NCBI GenBank assembly: GCA_963995505.1
Contig: OZ023182.1
Coordinates: 9,602,707 to 9,666,706, forward strand
Reading direction: 5' to 3'
Origin: Hypericum androsaemum
Lineage: Eukaryota; Streptophyta; Magnoliopsida; Malpighiales; Hypericaceae
Length of the DNA: 64,000 nt
Position 1 is the stretch's first letter. Every line of letters begins with the position of its first letter. Under the pieces are notes generated by a model, which searched no databases, was not told the origin of the DNA, and was given only the letters and a program-made list of their open reading frames with translations. Positions 11,982 through 24,157 of this stretch are shown in pieces. The translations under genes were made by a program, and so were the position numbers.

Positions 11982-14303
11982 TGATATGATTTGCAGCTCA
12001 ATGGATAGTCGCTTGATGTGCTGGCTAATGCTTCGTTGCGATCGTTTCTTGTCTTCTCAAATGCAACACCGGCTTCCTATTTTGAAAATGCTGTAAGTAC
12101 AGCAAGCTTCCCTACAATATTCCTCCTCGTGTGATGGTAAGCAACCAAGAAGGATCTGGAATGCGAAGAATGTAAGGACATGTCAGTGATTGACCTACAT
12201 TGTCTTGCTCTATTGGCTCAAAGTACGTCAGGATACTAAGCGTGCATCCGAGGAACTAAATCAAGGAGTTGCTTGTCGTGTGGTGCCATGGGTTTTCATA
12301 TCGATAATATACGAATTGCCAGGTTTTATAAGATCTGTTTTTTTTCTGGCGTCGGCCTCAGAATGAGTCAAGAGTCAATCGAGTTTTGCTTTGTTGTACC
12401 ATTGAATTATTGGTTCCATATCGATAATATTCCCCATCTGATGACAGCCATTTTAGGCGAGTTGCTGTTGATATGTTTCAAGGAATGATGGGTTCTTGAG
12501 CTCACAGGGTGGCCTCAAGATCGTCAATTGTTCTGGTTGAAATATAGAACCAATTGGCTTTTTTGTTGTTGAGAGAATGGTTTGCTTTTTATGAGTTGGG
12601 ATGGCAAGTCATTTACCTTGCACTAAAAGAAAGGAAATCTAGACTTGTTTCTTCTTCAGCTTCAAGTTACAGTTTGGGGGCCTAATTTCGTGTAATTTTT
12701 TTTTCTTGAATTCATGACATAAGCTCCGTCCGACCTAATTCCGACCTTTTTTTTGGGAGCTGCTTTTTCTTATACGGTTGTAAAGTTTGAATCTTAGATC
12801 TCAAAGTCCTCAATAATTAGTACTGGTGCTGGTGTTAGGCGAATATTCTTTAATGAAAGAGTCCTCTGGCGAAAGGGATGGACACCGGTGCATTGTCATA
12901 TTTTATGGGTACATATTTAGGCAACCTCGCACCTTTGAAAAGAGGAAAACGCGGCAGGAAAATAATATTCGCCAGAAGAAAAACAAAAGCAAGTGGTGTT
13001 ATTTAGGCAACCTCGCACCTTTTGAAATGTAGATTTTTTTAACGTTTTGTGACGTTGGGTTATAAATTCTTTGGTTGTTTGGTAATCATATTCATATCAT
13101 CATATGTCATTTTTGTCAGTAACCCAGTCTGCTCATAAGTTAACTGCCAAAAATCCAAATTTATCGAATTTGTATATTTTTTGGAGTATCAAATTCGTAT
13201 ATAAATTAATCAATAGAATAGATGTTTGCCCATGACATGATTAATAATTTAATAAATTATTGGTCCAAGTTTTCTCCATTCATACACACGATGACGTGGA
13301 ATTCGAGAAGCATCCGGATCAAATGTTAGAAAGAGAGAAATATGCTCTATAATATTATAGGGTGGGACACTGGACTCCAATATATATATATATATATATA
13401 TAAAAGAAATCTTAGCAATACGTATCAAAGAACTCTATTATTAATTACCCGGTTTTTCTATATGTAAAATGTTATCGATGCTATAAACACTAATTGCACA
13501 ATTATTGACCGGACAAAAGGGGAAACAACGCGGAATCCCCCAATCGGCATTTACTACGAGTAATTACTATACCAGTAGATCACTGTGACAAAATATGTAC
13601 CCCTACAGATGCGCCTATCTAATAAAGAGGAAGAGAGGTTCATGCGCCTTTACCAATTTTTAGCATTCCTTTAAATTTTAAATTTTAACAGTTAATAATA
13701 TTCAAGGTTCACATTAACGGAAAGGTAGCCAGTGAGGCATGAGATTTTTATCCTGAAATTACTTAGTATCAGGCATCCGTTAGAACCAATGATACTGGGT
13801 ATGAATTGGGTAAAGACTACATGGTGACAAAAATAGTTTAAAAAAAGTTAATTTAGAGCCTTAAGTTAATTTAGAGTAATATTTTAATAATTGATCTATA
13901 CACTATGTGGTACCGAGTACTTGATCAATTAATGATAGATTGCTCTACCTTCACTAAAATTTTCGAACACACTTAAAATGCAGTTGCATTGAAACTCGAT
14001 GAAGAGGATTCTTCGATTTTTTGTAAGCCAATAGATAGATCGACAGCCTGCCTGCAAGTGAAAATCGTGTAAACCTAAAGTATCTAAATGGAATTAACCA
14101 CCGAAAAGCATGGGACAGAAATATAGGGTTGTCTGGAAAAGAAGTTGGGAGGGTAAGCGTCCGGTCGTTTCGATCAACAGCTACAACTAATAAATCTCTC
14201 AACTTCCTTCCCACCCACCCGATAGAGAGAGAGAGAGAGAGAGATCAGGGAAACAAACACAGAGCTAAGAAAGCGCGTCGGAGTAAGATTTGGGAGAGAG
14301 ACG
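11982..14303. other. intergenic, no gene seen
   Basis: Contains a TA microsatellite (13381-13402), two copies of TAGGCAACCTCGCACCTTT about 90 bp apart (12918 and 13003), and two copies of CATATCGATAAT about 120 bp apart (12298 and 12418). A GA tract at 14225-14244 lies in the likely profilin 5' UTR. No coding region was recognised. Confidence 0.6.
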
Positions 14304-14429
14304 ATGTCGTGGCAAGCGTACGTAGATGACCACTTGCTCTGCGAAATCGAGGGCAACCACCTCTCCGCCGCCGCCATCATCGGCCAAGACGGCAGCGTTT
14401 GGGCCCAGAGTGATACCTTCCCTCAGGTC

Positions 14430-14481
<52 letters not shown>

Positions 14482-15402
14482 CGAAGAGTAAAGTCACAGT
14501 CTTTCTTGGTTTTAGTAGTCAAAGAGGGGTTTTTTTTTAAAATTGAAAAACATAGCCAAGGAAAAGAAGATCAAATGAAAAAGATTGGTACTTGGAGGAA
14601 GGGTTTTTGTGTTTCTCTTTTAGGTTTGGCTTATATGGGGTTGATCTGTGGCTAAACTTGAGCTAAGATTTCGTTGATGGGTGTATTGAAGTTGGATCCT
14701 TTATCTTTACCTACTCGAACTTAGATTAGTTAGTTAGTTCGACCATAAAATGTTGGATCCTTCACTGGGTCGCCTTATTTTCAGCTCTCAGTTATTTTTT
14801 ACGTGGTTGCTGACTATAACCCACATCTACCGTACCGGCGAAGGTTAGGCTGGTTGATGATGAACGATTTTTTATTTGCTTTTTGTGCTCTTAAGAGAGA
14901 TTTTTTTTGGCAATTAGACTTGCAGATCTTGGTCTTTTTTTTGTTTATTTCTATGAGATGTTTGAGCATGCAAGTGGATTAAAGTCTTGCTGTTGAGCGA
15001 TCTCTTTTGATTCTTTTGGTTTTGGTGTTGCAGTTCAAGCCTGAGGAAATTGCTGGAATTATGAAGGACTTTGATGAACCCGGGACACTTGCTCCCACGG
15101 GTTTGTACCTTGGCGGCACAAAGTATATGGTGATTCAAGGCGAATCTGGAGCTGTCATCCGAGGGAAGAAGGTGGCTCTCTCCTTTCTGTTTTGCTACGC
15201 CCTTATGTGAAGCGTCATGGAGATTCCCTTGATTGTTTTAATGAACCCTTTGTGCTCTCCATTTCAGGGACCGGGTGGCGTCACTGTCAAGAAGACCAAT
15301 CAGGCATTGATCATCGGCATATACGATGAGCCAATGACTCCAGGCCAGTGCAACATGATTGTTGAAAGGCTTGGTGATTATCTGATTGAACAGGGTCTGT
15401 GA
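14304..15402 (+). CDS. PRF: profilin
   Basis: Three exons (14304-14426, 15034-15171, 15268-15402) give exactly 131 residues, the usual length of plant profilins. The intron positions are those expected of the family. Conserved blocks are [17 protein letters not shown] at the start, [15 protein letters not shown], the [20 protein letters not shown] segment, [13 protein letters not shown] and a [10 protein letters not shown] end. Profilin binds monomeric actin, poly-proline proteins such as formins, and phosphoinositides, and controls actin polymerisation in the cytosol. Intron 1 begins with a long CT tract just after the donor. From memory this gene corresponds to the PRF3 position in Arabidopsis, next to the GH17 and MKK6 genes as here. 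Confidence 0.97.
14436..14478. repeat. (CT)n microsatellite in profilin intron 1
   Basis: About 21 CT repeats begin some ten bases after the exon 1 donor. Together with the GA tract in the 5' UTR (14225-14244) they flank exon 1. Confidence 0.95.
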
Positions 15403-16087
15403 TTCTTTTGCTGGTGTTGCTATTTATTAGAATTTTGGTCTTGATACACGCTTGCATCTCTACCTATCTGCCATTGGCGATGGCTAATAATATCTTAAGA
15501 TGTTGAAAATCAGTGGGGAGCAATGTCTGGAAAGAAAAAGGCTTGATGCTTGTTAGGGTTATGACTTTCCTTCCTCCTATGTACTATTATGGTTTGTTGA
15601 TTGTTAAAGTTGAGGTCTTTGTAAGCAACAGTGGGTTTCTTCTTTAATGGATTTGGTATTTGGTTGCCACGACTTCGAGCTATTCTGTTTCTTTGCTATA
15701 TGATTTTGTATCTGTCCGTGGAGCTTTTATCGTTCAATTAATCTACTAGTTTGGTCTTTGATCGCAGCAATATTGAGCAAGTTAGTCTTGCCATCCTCTA
15801 CCATTCGAGCTAACTCGAATTTAGACCAAAGACAGCAGAGATACGAATCTAGATAGGCACACTCGCTATATACGAATTCATTTCTGCAAAATGAGTAGTA
15901 ATCTTCATCTAAAAATAGCATTGGACTGGCCCTCAACGCCATCTTCTTATATTACACCTGCTATATCACAAAGATGGGGGAAATCTGCTCCATTAGGTCC
16001 GGTAATAAGACTATCTATCCACAACAAAAGAATAGCACCATTCTTCATCTTCTGGCTAACAGGCCCTCCTTTCTGCATCGAGCCCTC
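15403..16087. other. spacer between convergent profilin and GH17 genes
   Basis: Contains the 3' UTRs of two converging genes. No additional gene is supported. Confidence 0.55.
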
Positions 16088-18111
16088 TTAAAGCTGTGCT
16101 ATCAAGATGCTGAACATGAATGCAGCAACTGTCAAATGAAGGAAGGTAGCCATTCTTGTTACTTCGTTCTGCGCCGACGACGCGGTTGAAGCAATAGCAG
16201 TTGCATTGGTTGCGGCTGTTTTGTTGGTCCTGCAAAAAGTACTTGAATTGAGAATGCTGATGTTTTGGCTTAGAAATTAAATGGTAATATTTCCCAGCAT
16301 CTGACTTACCCGGCAGTCATGTACAAGCAATTGTCATAGCCTGCAGCAGGTAAGAAAAGTCAAGTCTTGCTGTCAAACAAAGATACTTCCAGAAAGTACC
16401 TAACTTTAAATTATAGTGCAATTAACTTGGTCACTTGCTACCAATTCAAACTCAAGAATAGAACAGTCAACTCTTCCAGTTTTTGGCTCATTGAACTATG
16501 TTTCTGATCTGGTTTGCATGAAATGATGCATGACCATGAAGCATTACGTGTTCCGCATTCGAACAACACTGCAACATGGCAACTCTAGCCACAGCAAAGA
16601 GATCTGATCACTTACTCGGATTTTTATCAACTTTTACTCCTGTCCCTCCAAAGCCACAAGCAATATCATTAGCACCATTTTGCTGATAATAGCTGTTGAA
16701 AGCATAAGATGCGTGCGAAACTAGTGCGTCTGGCTCAAAACAAGGCTGACTTGGCTGAATAGCAGAACAGTCCACATTCCCAGAACCGCACGCCCAATTT
16801 AATGCATTCTGCAAGTCAATTTGTGAAGCATTACTCGAAGCAATGCACCATGTTGTTCCGTTGGCACCTGCGATACTTGAGTTCGACGGTAGATCAACGA
16901 TAACCCTTCCGGTAAAATCCAGGTTATAAACACTCGTCTGGTCAGGATAAAACAGACCCCAGTTCCTCTCAGAATCCAAACCAGGCTTCCTGTTCTCATT
17001 GAACAACGAAAAGATATAGACATAGAGCTCCTCTCCAGGCTTTGCAGGAGTGCCTGTGTTATTGATGACGTGACGAATCAGATTTGTGTTGTAGGTTTGA
17101 GCATTATCTGGAGTTGCTGCTGTCTCCTTGGCTGACCCTTTGGACGGCCAGCCAGTCTCAGTGACCATAACCTTGATCGTTCGGAAATTCAGACCCATCA
17201 ATGCGAAATAAAGAGCATCAATTTGAGCATCGAACATGTTTGTGTAAAGCAGCCCAGTAAAAGGATCAATCACTTCCGACGACGACTCGAACAATGCATA
17301 ATCCAGAGAGATGTTGCTCGAAGAATCTCGATATGCATAGTAAGGATAGATGTCAACCATAAAGGGAGACTGGTTTTCAGCAAGGAATTCCAACAACGGT
17401 TTCAAAAACGACGCATGTCTACTATCGAAAGCTCCAGCCGAGGGAGGGAAGGACCTGGACAAAATCCCAAGGGAATGAGTGCTGGACACTTTGATCTTTT
17501 TGTGCAGACCAGCTTTTCTCAGCGCGATCAGGACATTCCGCATGGCTGGTACAACAAGGGCAGAGGTATTACCGGGGCTTTCACTCACTTCGGCGCCAAC
17601 GGTGATGTATCTAATCTTTGTGTGTGGGTAGTAAGGCAGGATGCTGTTGATCAACCAAGTATCGGCATTGGACTGGAACTGAGAGAACGGGAATAGATCC
17701 GAGTTCGAAATGCCAACCATCAGTTCAACTCCAGTGTTTGCAAAAGCCTTGAGAACGTGAATGTTTGAGTCATATATCCGCAGATACTTGATGTTGCGTT
17801 GCTGCACTAGCTGCGCAACCTTATCCGGAGTCGGCAGGTCATCCGCATTTCGGCCATAGCAAACTCCAACTGTACTACCCCTGCAGAAAGCTGCAGAATA
17901 AGTAGGAGTAAAAAATCTAAGGTTGAAAAAAATGATGCAAATTTACACTCCAACTAGTGTAGAGGATAGAAATCAAAGAGGCATTTTGATTCAAAAGAAT
18001 GACAAAGTTACAAGCTTTTCCTACCCAGTTCCACATACCCACAAGTGTAAGGAATATGGAAGCTCTAAGAAAGAGCTTGGAGATGACTACTCCTCTTCCT
18101 CTGCTTCCCAT
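16088..18111 (-). CDS. GPI-anchored glucan endo-1,3-beta-glucosidase (GH17 plus X8/CBM43)
   Basis: Four minus-strand exons (18111-18039, 17890-16616, 16340-16310, 16229-16088) join to 506 residues. Residues 1-28 form a signal peptide (VVISKLFLRASIFLTLV core). The GH17 barrel follows, with likely acid/base Glu at about 125 in VGAEV and nucleophile Glu at about 269 in VTETGWPS. An X8 domain starts at about 373 (WCIASSNAS) and ends SYDNCLYMTAG, partly encoded by a 31-bp micro-exon. The tail is Thr/Ser/Ala-rich and ends in a hydrophobic stretch (FLHLTVAAFMFSILIAQL), a GPI-anchor signal. The protein should hydrolyse callose at the cell surface or plasmodesmata. It is similar in length and neighbours to Arabidopsis At5g56590 as I recall it. 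The acceptor at 17891 was preferred over one 10 bp downstream because only it keeps frame with the signal-peptide exon. Confidence 0.94.
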
Positions 18112-19027
18112 TATACTAATTTTTTCCCCCTAAAGCTTTGGTCTTCTTTCCCAGTACAAAGCCTAAATGCTCAAAACTAAAGGGTTTCTTTTACCCCCAC
18201 TCCTCTAGGAAAAAAAAGAAGAAGAAGACAAAAGCTTCTCCTTTTGGACTCAAGAGAGAAGAACACTTTAGCATCCTCAAAAAACAAAGAGAGAGAACAC
18301 TTTAGCCAGGTTTGAATCAGACGGACTTTTGAAATTTCAATAAATATTTGTATTAACAATCGATCTTCAATTTTCTTTAAAAAAAAGTAATCTAAAAAAA
18401 AAAATCGACCTTTATTGGAAGTGTTTGTTTGGTTTATATTATTATATGATTCATTGATCGAATAATTCAAATTTAAATTTAATAAAATTTTTAAAAATTA
18501 CGAAACTATTTTAATAAGTATTTAATAGTACAATATTTCCAAAAACTAACTTTTTAGTACAACCTACGCTGTTTTAGTATTTTAGTGCGATACTTCTCGA
18601 AAAAAGTATTTTAGTGAGACGCAACGGTAAAATTATTTTAAATTAAAGGGGAGTGTGTCAGATTTCCAATATTTCCCTCTCTCTCTCTCTCTCTCCTTTT
18701 TCGGGTGTTGTAGCATCCGCGCGTCTGATCTCTTTTCCACTATTGCCCATAGAATATAGTGGGCCGACATGAGGCCCGTTAACAACATCAGAGGCCCAAA
18801 CCAAACCCTATATCAGGCCCATCCACAGTATTAAATGGGCTCCCTCCCGTTTGCCACGTAATCAGCGCCCGTTATGGGATTTGAATTATAATAGCGCCTT
18901 TTCCAATTTCAAAATACTCGTCGCACACTCCCAAGAAACCCTTCCGTTTCTATTTCTTTTTTTTCTTAATTAGATTTGAAAATATAGAATTAATACAAGA
19001 AGGGAAGGAAGAAAGAGGGAAGAGGCG
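18112..19027. promoter_or_regulatory. shared intergenic region of divergent GH17 and MKK6 genes
   Basis: The two start codons point away from each other with 916 bp between them, so both promoters must lie here. A CT tract (about 18675-18696) sits on the MKK6 side. No motif clear enough to name was identified. Confidence 0.5.
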
Positions 19028-21205
19028 ATGAAGTTGAAGAATCCATTGGAGCAGCTTAAGCTCACCGTTCCGGTGCAAGACACCCATATCTCTTCCTTCT
19101 TGTAAGTTCCTCTTTCCGATCCATTGATGATTGTATTTTTTGTTTCATGAAATGAAAGAGGGAAATGGATTTACCAGGACGGCGAGCGGCACGTTCCACG
19201 ACGGGGATCTGCTCCTGAATCAGAAAGGCCTGAGGCTTGTTTCTGGGGTGAAGGAATCCGGTGTAAGTTTATACTTGTTGTGGGGTTCACTTGTTTGAGG
19301 CGCCTGATGCAGCGTGCTGGTGGGGCCCGAGCCTAGCTAAAGCGTGCGGTGTTGGATCCCGCATTGGGCTTTGAAAGTTTCTGTTATCAGTTTGCGGTTG
19401 GATCAGAGTTAGCTGACTACTAGCTTAGCTTATTGATCATGTTAACTGTTCGACTAAATGTTCAAACGGGGGTGTGAGGCCTAGGAAATCTACTTGCCAT
19501 GTTTCTAGATGAGATTTTCCTGTAGAAAGTCTATAAGGTTTAGAATGGCGATCAGTTTGTTGTTATTCGGTACGAGTAGAGCCCATGTATTCTTAATTGA
19601 ATTGTTTGTTGGAATTTGGACAGCCTTGTGATAATGGAAAGGAGCTTGATTTCGAGTTCTCACGGGAAGATCTCGAGACTATCAAAGTCATTGGTAAGGG
19701 TAGTGGAGGTGTGGTGCAACTCGTCAGGCATAAATGGGTCGGGACCTTTTTCGCGTTGAAGGTTAGTTTTACTACCAGAACAAGGTTCTTTTTAATCGGC
19801 CATCGATTCGTCTTGTCTGCAGTTCGAACAGTGGTTGTGTCGTGCAGGTTATCCAGATGAACATACAGGAGGAGATCCGGAAGCAAATCGTCCAAGAGCT
19901 GAAGATAAATCAAGCTTCCCAGTGCCCACATGTTGTTGTTTGCTATCATTCCTTCTATCACAATGGAGCCATTTCCCTTGTGTTAGAGTACATGGATCGT
20001 GGCTCTTTGGCAGATGTTATCCGACAAGTTAAAACTATTCTTGAACCTTATCTGGCTGTTGTGTGCAAGCAGGTCAGTGTGCATCCCTTTGCAGGTGACT
20101 GAAACATTATTGGTCTTTGTCTGAGTTTCCTTTGGAAGTTGAACCTGTTTGCCCTTGTTCCAGGTTCTGCAGGGTCTTGTTTACCTGCATAATGAAAGAC
20201 ATATCATACACAGGGATATCAAACCCTCGAATCTGTTGGTTAATCACAAGGGGGAAGTCAAGATATCCGACTTCGGAGTTAGTGCAGCTGTAGCTAGCTC
20301 TATGGGCCAAAGGGACACATTTGTGGGAACTTTCAACTACATGTCGGTATGTGTGCTTCTGGAGTATCTACCAATGTGGATTTTTGATTAAACAGCTGTT
20401 GACTTTTTACGTATCCCTGTTTTAACTGACAATCTACCTGCCTAATCAGTGTCTTGCCTCTTCCTGTTTTAGCCAGAAAGAATTAGTGGAGGCTCCTATG
20501 ACTATAGCAGTGATATTTGGAGCTTAGGCCTAGTTGTTCTCGAGTGCGCAATCGGACGATTCCCTTATATGCAATCAGAAGATCAAGAAAGCTGGCCAAG
20601 CTTTTACGAGCTACTGGAATCAATTGTGAACAGCCCGCCACCAACTGCTCCGCCGGACCAGTTCTCCCCTGAATTCTGTTCCTTCATATCAGCATGGTAA
20701 TGGATGGCTTATACGAATGCCTATTACAATATCCCTGCATTGCCTAGCTCGTGCTGCGTGTACCAATGCTCCTTTCTTTTCCAATCTGTGGCTTATCTAT
20801 CTTCCTGTCTTGCTATGCCATTTCAGTTTGGAACTTGCTACCTACTGCATAACATTCATTTCCTTTAGTTGGCTTTGTAGATACAAGCTACTAGTTTCAT
20901 CCGCCTGCTTAATCTCTTTCGCGGAAACTATCTCAATCCGCAATGGTGCCTTTAATAGCATTTCTGTGCACTTGCAGCATACAGAAAGATCCTGCAGCAC
21001 GGGCATCTTCTTCTGACCTGTTGGTTAGTAAACTCATCAAACACTCTGATCATACACAAGTTCTAAATGCTGACTCTGATGTTCCACGAATTTTTTTTGC
21101 TTCCAGTCTCATCCGTTCATCAAAAAATTCGAAGACAAGGACATTGATCTTGAAACCCTGGTGGGCAGCTTGGAGCCTCCTGTGAATTACCCCCAGATAA
21201 AATAA
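19028..21205 (+). CDS. MKK6: MAP kinase kinase, MKK6/ANQ type
   Basis: Eight exons (19028-19101, 19178-19262, 19624-19761, 19848-20072, 20164-20346, 20473-20696, 20978-21023, 21107-21205) join to 357 residues, against 356 recalled for Arabidopsis MKK6. The N-terminus has a basic plus LxL MAPK-docking stretch ([11 protein letters not shown]). The kinase domain shows the glycine loop GKGSGGVV (77-84), ATP-binding Lys99, HRDIKPSN with catalytic Asp192, and DFG at 210-212. The plant-type S/T-x5-S/T activation pair is Ser220 and Thr226. It should phosphorylate a cytokinesis MAPK of the MPK4/MPK11/MPK13 group downstream of an NPK1/ANP-type MAPKKK; this is inferred from the family. All splice sites are GT-AG and no key residue is missing. 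Confidence 0.97.
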
Positions 21206-22439
21206 GCTTCTAACCTGTCACAGCTACTGTGGTATTTCTGTTGGCCATAAATACAATGTATTATTATTCCCTTATACATCAGATGCCGAGATCCCATGAC
21301 AAAAGCTATATAACTTCCAGTTAATTGATGATACTATATGTGTGTATCTCATTTTATTGAGGCCATCTTTTACTGTAATTTGAAATAACACCAAAAAGAA
21401 AAGCGATAAGCATCTGCTACTACTAAGACCACTTTATTGCTCGGTAATTCTAGATTTGTGAGATTTGCTTCTATTACCTTATTGGTTGGCAGTTGGTTTG
21501 CGCTTTTGCACATTCTAAATAGCTGTTAGCAATATCCATCTTCTAAAAGACAACGATGAATAGAGTCTGACAGTATTCATAATAGGGATTTGCCAAAACA
21601 ATATTGATTAGTTGATACAATTCTAATATAATATTTTTATGATTCTTAGATTAATGAGTTTTTTTCCTTTATTTTGATACATATAAAGTTCTACTGTTGC
21701 TACAAGTTTTTAACTGAATGGTGGAGACCATATTTTAGATGGTGGTCGGAATTTAGAAGGTAGGCCCACCGAGGGGTGTTCAGGCGGTTTGTATTCAGGA
21801 TGTTAGAATTGTTTTAGCAGGCTATTGGGGATATTTATTCTCGTGTTTTTCTGATGAATTTTGTAACGACAGAATTTTTAACTAGGTCCATGAATATAAT
21901 CATGTGCGATAGAGTGAAGTTGACGCAAAATGGCAAGGATATTAAACATTACTCCCCTTCTTCCATCTTTTGCTACTTTGTGACATTTGTCCCTTGCCAA
22001 TTCATAGGATGGGATTCGTTTGTTGGGGGTAGGAAACATAATCTGGATTCGCATACGTCACTGGAAATATCTGCGTAATGGATAAGGAGCAAAGAAGACC
22101 AAATAAGGTCAAGGAAATTGGAGCAATTGCGGAAAGAGCTGCTCTATTTTCCATTTGGTTTGTCCCCTAACTTGGGGTGAGTTATGCCGTATTATTTCCT
22201 TCATGGCTTGATTTTGCCTACTATATTCAAAAAAAGGCAATCGCATCGTCTGTCCTTGTCGCTTGCTGACCAATTAATATAATCACTTATTTAGGATAAT
22301 TATCTAATTAAGGCACCTACCAACGTTCTTTTTCTTTGAAAAGGAGTATTTTATTAATCGCCTTAGGAAAAGAGTTACATAAGAGGAAAAATTACAACGC
22401 CAGTGTACAAAAAAGACCACCTAAAGCAGATGGAAATAG
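21206..22439. other. 3' flank of MKK6 and intergenic DNA
   Basis: AT-rich sequence with no coding region that I recognise. Confidence 0.5.
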
Positions 22440-23344
22440 TTAGACTGCGTTTGGTTTCATGGCTTGGACGTGACTGGATAAATATTTTTGTCCAAGTCTA
22501 TGTTTGGCGTAGGAAATGGAGGGGACAAAATTGAAAATTTGTCTGAACCCACTCCCAATTTCTTGTCCCATTTATTTCCATGGGACAGAAAATTCATTCC
22601 AAGAACGAAAATCTCTTGTGATATATTTTTACCATATTATCTCAAACTCTTTCCTTTTTTATTTCTTCATCAAGTTTAACCTAATTAAAATTTGTCATTT
22701 TTCTATAATATATGATTTTCAGATCTCATATAATTTTTTTAATTCGGATTTTAATATTTGTATAATTATTTAAATTTTCTAAACTTTATAAAATGGTTTG
22801 TAATGTAACTCATTTGATTAATACATACATATTTACCATGAAAGTATTTTTAATGAGGCCTTTGTATAAGAAAATTCAACCCACAACTCCGTTGTACACT
22901 ATACATTTACAAATAGTTCTTAATAATACTTATACCTTTACAAAAAAATATATGCATATTTGTCAAATTATGTGATGATATATTAAAAACATTTGTAATG
23001 CAATGATGATCCAAATTTATAAGATTTTTTAAGGATTTAGTTTTGATATTAATATTTTTATTAAGAATTTCATTTTTTATGGTACAATAATTTTTAATGT
23101 AACTACGATGATTAATTTTACTCAGATTAATGAATATTCTCTTTTGTTGTCATGAAGGATAATTTTGTCTTTAATAAAATTTTAGACTAAATTGTTACAC
23201 GTACAAAATAGAGAACCAGACTAAATGTTCAATCATGTACTAAAGTTACCAAACATAGGACAGGACTGCTAGAATAAACAGGTATGTCCAGTACTGTCTT
23301 GTCCTATATCTCTAATCATGTCCAGAATACGTACCAAACGCAGC
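22440..23344. mobile_element. possible non-autonomous DNA transposon, ends CTGCGTTTGGT
   Basis: CTGCGTTTGGT near 22445 is matched by its inverted copy ACCAAACGCAG ending at 23344, which encloses very AT-rich non-coding DNA. The end motif resembles PIF/Harbinger (Tourist-like) termini. I could not find a perfect 3-bp TTA duplication (TTA on the left, CTA on the right), so the call is tentative. Confidence 0.4.
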
Positions 23345-23469
23345 CCTACTGTCCCAAAACCAGACAATTTCTAGAAGTAACACAAACAAAACAGATGAAC
23401 AAAGAAAAGAGTGAAGATCTCCATGGTCAGAGAACAGCTCGAAGGACTCCGAGATGTAAAGGTGGTGAC

Positions 23470-24157
23470 TTACCCAGAAGCAGGAGCGACCCGCCAACAA
23501 GGATTGCCCAAGCATTGCCAAAACGACCACCTCCCGTCAACCGCTGTTCCAATTTCGCTCGAAGCCATCTCTAGGATCAAGTCTTGATAATGGTTATCTA
23601 TTGCCAGCCCAGCCCAGAATGCCACTTTGCCAAAAAGAATGTACCAGAGCTTTCTTATGGAGTTTCCGCTCACCAGGCCCTCCCATTCCTCCATCAAAGT
23701 CACCACTAACTTACCAACACACCATTGTACCCCAACCAACTTCAACAGAGTATTCCACACCTTCGAAACAAAATAACAATGAGCAAAGAGGTGATCTGAA
23801 GACTCAGTCTCCCGATTGCATAACACACAAGCCGAATCCTGAGACTGAATAAAACCAATACGTATAAGATTGTCCCAGGTTTTGATTTGGCCTTTCAGTG
23901 CATCCACAAGAAGCTACTAATCTTTGGAGGTAGGAGCTTCACAAATTTACTCTTGAGCGAGCATAGAGAAAGGATAGAGAAGCCGTGAAACATCATATCA
24001 TAAAGACCATACACCGAGAAGCTAGACTCAGGACTCGGCTTTTATGAGAACTCGTCTGGGACCATGAAACAGGCCTTGAAACTGGATAAAATAGAGGTCA
24101 ATTGGGAAACACAGTCTTCCTCCCATACAAAGAGAGCTCTACACGAGGAGAACTGCT
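23470..24157 (-). pseudogene. L1-type LINE ORF2, C-terminal part (zf-RVT)
   Basis: On the minus strand this reads as the LINE connector region (KFVKLLPPKISSFLWMH) followed by LKGQIKTWDNLIRIGF and a zinc-knuckle-like zf-RVT block, CVLCNRETESSDHLFAHC. It continues the ORF2 whose reverse transcriptase is at 26900-29255; the two parts are separated by an LTR-type insertion. Stops and a frameshift make it non-functional. Confidence 0.85.

Noticed and set aside
14265..14522. Minus-strand frame with a long Arg-Glu repeat
   Set aside because: It is a translation of the CT microsatellite in profilin intron 1.
17223..17696. 157-codon plus-strand frame
   Set aside because: It lies antisense to the GH17 exon, which has clear family motifs.
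22440..23344. Definite PIF/Harbinger element
   Set aside because: End motifs fit but the 3-bp target duplication does not match perfectly; kept only as a low-confidence feature.
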